Source: Planctomycetota bacterium (GTDB lineage: Bacteria; Planctomycetota; UBA11346). From it: DNA of 9,501 nt. Of the stretch, positions 6,995 to 9,501 are shown piece by piece. The stretch spans positions 1 to 9,501 of the forward strand of contig JAHEDF010000124.1 of assembly GCA_024641365.1 (NCBI GenBank). Direction: 5' to 3'. The notes under the pieces were generated by a model. The model was not told where the DNA came from. It ran no database searches and saw only the letters and a program-made list of their open reading frames with translations. Each line of letters begins with the position of its first letter. The first letter of the stretch is position 1. The translations under genes and the position numbers were made by a program.

Positions 6995-7423
6995 ATGGGA
7001 CTAGAAATGGTTGAAATAGTTATCGATTTAGAAGCTGAATTTTATATCAAGGTACCGACTGACTTCGTAATTACCGGACGTGTGTATGAAATAGTTGATT
7101 TGGTGAAAAGTCTTTATTCACGACAGTATATAGAAAATCTCATTGCGCTCATCCCAAACGATGGCCCAAATGGATATATTGATTCTGAACAATATGACAA
7201 CTTGCATAAATATCACTCATCACTTCCTTTACCATATAATATATTAAAAATGCGACATAAATATAAGTATGATCATATTATAGGTATTTTGAAAGATAAG
7301 TTGAAATATTTAAATTATAACCTGATGGAAGAAAAAGTTTACGCAATTATAAAAGAAAGATCAGGATTTACCGGCGAAGTGAGAGCTGACCATCATCTGG
7401 TAGATGATCTTAAATGTGGATAA
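6995..7423 (+). CDS. Acyl-carrier-like protein with rearranged halves and no carrier serine
   Basis: The 142-residue product has no signal peptide. Residues 1-40 (MGLEMVEIVIDLEAEF, then I-K-V-P, then a V-Y-E-I-V helix) look like the second half of an acyl carrier protein, helices II to III, normally written 'LG-x-D-S-L/V-E-L-V-M-x-L-E-E-E-F-x-I-x-I-P'. The Asp-Ser that carries 4'-phosphopantetheine is replaced by Glu4-Met5. Residues about 110-142 (LMEEKVYAIIKERSGF, then E-V-R-A-D and L-V-D-D-L-K-C-G) look like the first ACP helix and loop, stopping just before the serine would come. The two halves thus appear in reverse order, separated by a Lys/Tyr/His-rich middle I do not recognise. I recall similar ACP-annotated proteins in planctomycete-like genomes but cannot verify this. 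AAAGGG at 6977-6982 lies 12 bases before the ATG; Met5 is an alternative start, but homology favours Met1. GC is about 32% by hand count, lower than its neighbours. Confidence 0.75.
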   Translation: MGLEMVEIVIDLEAEFYIKVPTDFVITGRVYEIVDLVKSLYSRQYIENLIALIPNDGPNGYIDSEQYDNLHKYHSSLPLPYNILKMRHKYKYDHIIGILKDKLKYLNYNLMEEKVYAIIKERSGFTGEVRADHHLVDDLKCG

Positions 7424-7438
7424 CGCGATTATTGCAAG

Positions 7439-8263
7439 TTATACATATTGCCTATAGGCAGATACAATTTTATTTAACCACTCGTTCTGATCCATTGCCC
7501 AGTATTTAGTTGAGAATATTTCGACTTCATTAAATCCAGTAAAACCGGCCTTTTCTGCATGGGTTCTCAGGTGAGGAATATTAATGCATCCGTCACCCAT
7601 CAAACCACGATCATTTAATAAATCACTGGTATCCAGTTTCCAATCGCACACGTGAAATCCGTGTAGCCAACCGCCTGCGCCGGCTTTTGCTAATTCATCT
7701 TCAACCTGATCATCAAACCAAATGTGATAAACATCAGTAGCAATACCGACAATTGGGTTATTAATATAGTCGCAAATTGCTCGTGCCTGCCCCATGGTAT
7801 TAATTGCCGAACGATCACCGGCGTACATCGGATGCAGTGGTTCGATTGCGAGTTTTACACCGTGGGCTTGTGCATGCGGAACCAATGCTGCAATACCGTC
7901 ACGAATTTGCAGTCTAGCTTCAGCGAGTGGCATGCCCGGAACAGCACCGCACACTAACACCACCATCGGTGCGCCAATAGCGGCTGCTTCTTCAATGGCT
8001 TGACGATTATCTACTAATGATTTTTCACGGTCAGCTTTTTCAAAAGCCGGAAAAAAACCGCCACGACATAATGCCGTGACGGTTAGTCCTGATGCACGTA
8101 ATAATTGCCCTGCTTTATCTGCTCCATAGGGAGCAAGATGTTGTCGCCATACGGTTATTCCTGGGACACCAACGCGCTGTAAACCGGCAATGGTTTCCTC
8201 TAAAGACCATGGTTTTAAGGTCATGGTATGAATTGAACAACGCTGTAAATTTTCTAGTGCCAT
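7439..8263 (-). CDS. Sugar phosphate isomerase/epimerase-like TIM-barrel protein
   Basis: The 274-residue product has the length and pattern of xylose-isomerase-like TIM-barrel proteins (AP-endonuclease-2 family), cytoplasmic enzymes that isomerise or epimerise sugars and polyol derivatives using a divalent metal. Likely metal ligands fall at the expected strand ends: Glu141 (LAIEPLHP), Asp177 with His180 (ATDVYHIWFD), His204 (GFHVCDWK) and Glu248 (NEVEIFS). The start Met is preceded by AGGGA (reverse complement of 8269-8273), five bases upstream. It follows the oxidoreductase gene by 38 bp on the same strand, and that pairing is common in catabolic clusters where one enzyme oxidises and the other isomerises a sugar or polyol. 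The substrate cannot be read from the sequence. The gene converges on the protease operon with only 15 bp between stop codons and no recognisable terminator. Confidence 0.93.
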   Translation of the reverse strand: MALENLQRCSIHTMTLKPWSLEETIAGLQRVGVPGITVWRQHLAPYGADKAGQLLRASGLTVTALCRGGFFPAFEKADREKSLVDNRQAIEEAAAIGAPMVVLVCGAVPGMPLAEARLQIRDGIAALVPHAQAHGVKLAIEPLHPMYAGDRSAINTMGQARAICDYINNPIVGIATDVYHIWFDDQVEDELAKAGAGGWLHGFHVCDWKLDTSDLLNDRGLMGDGCINIPHLRTHAEKAGFTGFNEVEIFSTKYWAMDQNEWLNKIVSAYRQYV

Positions 8264-8268
8264 ACATG

Positions 8269-8273
8269 TCCCT
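8269..8273 (-). promoter_or_regulatory. Ribosome binding site of the TIM-barrel isomerase gene
   Basis: AGGGA on the - strand lies five bases before the ATG (8263-8261), within the 38-bp gap downstream of the oxidoreductase stop codon. The gap shows no terminator, consistent with one transcript. Confidence 0.7.
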
Positions 8274-8301
8274 GTCTTATTATTCGTGCGAATTACTCAG
8301 C

Positions 8302-9468
8302 TTATAAAGCGGGGACGTCAACCCAACGACGTTCAGCCCAGGATTGTAAACCAAGCTCAGCCATTTGCACGCCTTTAGCTCCTTCACGTAATGACCAGCG
8401 GAAGGGGGCGTCTAAGGCCACGTGTTTAATAAATAATTCCCACTGAATTTTAAAGGCATTGTCATAGTCCGTGCTGTCTGGCACTTCGAGCCAATGATCA
8501 AAATGATTAATTGGGCTGTCGACATCCGGATTCCACGTTGGTTTCGGTGTTGCCGACATGCCTTGTGCCCAACATTTTCGTAGTCCAGCAACAGCACTGC
8601 CTTTAGTGCCATCAACTTGTAAGGTTAATAAATCATCACGACGTACGCGCACATTCCATGAACTATTAAAGTGGCATATAATCCCATTATGTAATTCAAA
8701 GGTCGCATAGGCACTGTCATCAGTGTCGCATTTGTAAGGTTTGCCTTTTTCATCAATCCGTTCTGGAATATGGGTCGCGCCTAGGCATGAGAGTGATTTC
8801 ACCTCACCAAATAAATTATCAATGACATAGCGCCAATGGCAAAGCATGTCGACAATAATGCCACCGCCATCTGCTTTACGATAATTCCATGATGGACGTT
8901 GCGCTGGTTGGTCACCAACATGCCCGGTGAAAACCCAATAACCAAATTCGCCCCGCACGGATAAAATATCACCAAAAAAACCTTGTTCTTTTAGCATTTG
9001 TAATTTACGAAGACCAGGGAGCCATAATTTATCTTGCACGACGCCATTTTTTACCCCCGCTTTTTCACATAACTCAGCTAATCGTAAGGCTTCTTTGGTT
9101 TCGACGGCAGTCGGTTTTTCACAATAGATAGACTTTTTAGCCTTTACGGCTTTTTCAATAAATCCAGCGCGTTGTAGTGTGCCCGAGGAATCAAAGAAAA
9201 TTTGATAATGTGGATCGGCTAAGGCTTTATCGATATCAGTACTGTATTTAATGGGACCTGTTTTTGCGCAGGAATGTTTCGTACTTAAATCTTTTAATTT
9301 ATTTTCATTACGACCAGTCAAAATTGGGTCAGGCATTAAAGTCAGTTCATCGTTAATTTTAATCCCGCCTTGACGCATAATGGCTAAGATTGATCTGATT
9401 AAATGTTGATTAGTACCCATGCGTCCGGTGACGCCGTTGAGGATAATGCCAATGGGTCGAATAGTCAT
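8302..9468 (-). CDS. Gfo/Idh/MocA family NAD(P)-dependent oxidoreductase
   Basis: The 388-residue product is full length for the family. The N-terminal Rossmann fold opens IGIILNGVTGRMGTNQH (6-22), an unusual form of the dinucleotide loop that recalls the GAxGRMG loop of DapB. The family signature YCEKPTA is at 115-121, with the probable catalytic Lys118. The C-terminal domain carries GGGIIVDMLCHWRYVIDNLFGE (201-222 as short pieces GGG, IVDM and CHW), where Asp207 and His211 sit at the usual substrate-binding D-x-x-x-H positions. Such enzymes oxidise or reduce hydroxyls of sugars, inositols and related compounds in the cytoplasm. AGGA (reverse complement of 9475-9478) lies six bases before the ATG. 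It is followed by the TIM-barrel isomerase gene, probably in the same operon. I remember this GVTGRMG-type subfamily as often neighbouring that isomerase and a DUF993 aldolase-like gene, which would lie beyond 9501 if present. The substrate is unknown. Confidence 0.95.
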   Translation of the reverse strand: MTIRPIGIILNGVTGRMGTNQHLIRSILAIMRQGGIKINDELTLMPDPILTGRNENKLKDLSTKHSCAKTGPIKYSTDIDKALADPHYQIFFDSSGTLQRAGFIEKAVKAKKSIYCEKPTAVETKEALRLAELCEKAGVKNGVVQDKLWLPGLRKLQMLKEQGFFGDILSVRGEFGYWVFTGHVGDQPAQRPSWNYRKADGGGIIVDMLCHWRYVIDNLFGEVKSLSCLGATHIPERIDEKGKPYKCDTDDSAYATFELHNGIICHFNSSWNVRVRRDDLLTLQVDGTKGSAVAGLRKCWAQGMSATPKPTWNPDVDSPINHFDHWLEVPDSTDYDNAFKIQWELFIKHVALDAPFRWSLREGAKGVQMAELGLQSWAERRWVDVPAL

Positions 9469-9474
9469 AGGTGG

Positions 9475-9478
9475 TCCT
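9475..9478 (-). promoter_or_regulatory. Ribosome binding site of the oxidoreductase gene
   Basis: AGGA on the - strand is six bases before the ATG (9468-9466) and supports this start. Any promoter lies beyond or within the last 23 bases of the window, where I see none. Confidence 0.6.
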
Positions 9479-9501
9479 GCCCAAGTAGGTTAGCGCCGTG
9501 T

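Noticed and set aside
7392..7408. Seven-base-pair perfect hairpin (ATCATCT/AGATGAT, loop GGT) near the convergent gene ends, as a possible bidirectional terminator
   Set aside because: It lies inside the ACP-like coding region, is AT-rich, and no T-run follows on either strand.
7392..7460. Frameshifted continuation of the ACP-like gene past its stop codon
   Set aside because: The stop is in frame after L-V-D-D-L-K-C-G, and the sequence beyond it is the 3' end of the convergent isomerase gene, whose homology runs to its own stop codon.

Overview
The window suggests a Gram-negative bacterium of moderate, slightly AT-leaning base composition. Two lipoprotein signals, a GspG-like protein, a SUMF1-type lipoprotein, a kexin-like secreted protease and an acyl-carrier-like protein make a mixture that I associate with the PVC group (Verrucomicrobiota, Lentisphaerota, Kiritimatiellota, Planctomycetota). 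That placement is an inference from gene style; no marker gene is present.

Layout. Positions 1-86 hold no gene I can support. Positions 87-1727 (+) encode a secreted, methionine-rich protein of unknown function, closed by a clear Rho-independent terminator at 1751-1783. A 141-bp gap (1784-1924) with an imperfect hairpin and a weak promoter candidate leads into five tightly packed + strand genes, probably one operon: a lipoprotein (1925-2512), a large kexin/furin-like protease (2536-5703), a lipoprotein with a SUMF1/FGE-type fold but no catalytic cysteines (5713-6585), a small membrane-anchored protein with a GspG-like C-terminus (6590-6976), and an AT-rich acyl-carrier-like protein without the carrier serine (6995-7423). 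Gaps are 23, 9, 4 and 18 bp. Converging on them from the - strand are a sugar phosphate isomerase/epimerase-like TIM barrel (8263-7439) and a Gfo/Idh/MocA oxidoreductase (9468-8302), 38 bp apart and probably co-transcribed. No gene-free stretch exceeds 300 bases, and I see no tRNA, rRNA, CRISPR array or transposon.

Main observation. The 195-residue lipoprotein is a free-standing, diverged copy of the protease's own N-terminal pro-domain. The last 74 residues align without gaps to residues 127-200 of the protease, about one third identical by eye. The lipoprotein ends exactly where the protease pro-domain would be cut from the catalytic domain, and its tail is R-V-R-K, a furin-like product sequence. 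The protease keeps the full catalytic set and two acidic S1-pocket positions that give furin its preference for basic residues. The pair therefore looks like a bacterial proprotein convertase with a membrane-anchored trans-acting pro-domain (chaperone, inhibitor or tether), comparable in logic to the Aeromonas sobria kexin-like protease ASP and its separate chaperone ORF2, but with a different architecture. The SUMF1-like and GspG-like neighbours are cell-envelope proteins and could be partners or substrates, but nothing in the sequence proves that.

The two - strand genes form a separate catabolic-type module, probably for a sugar or polyol whose identity cannot be read from the sequence.
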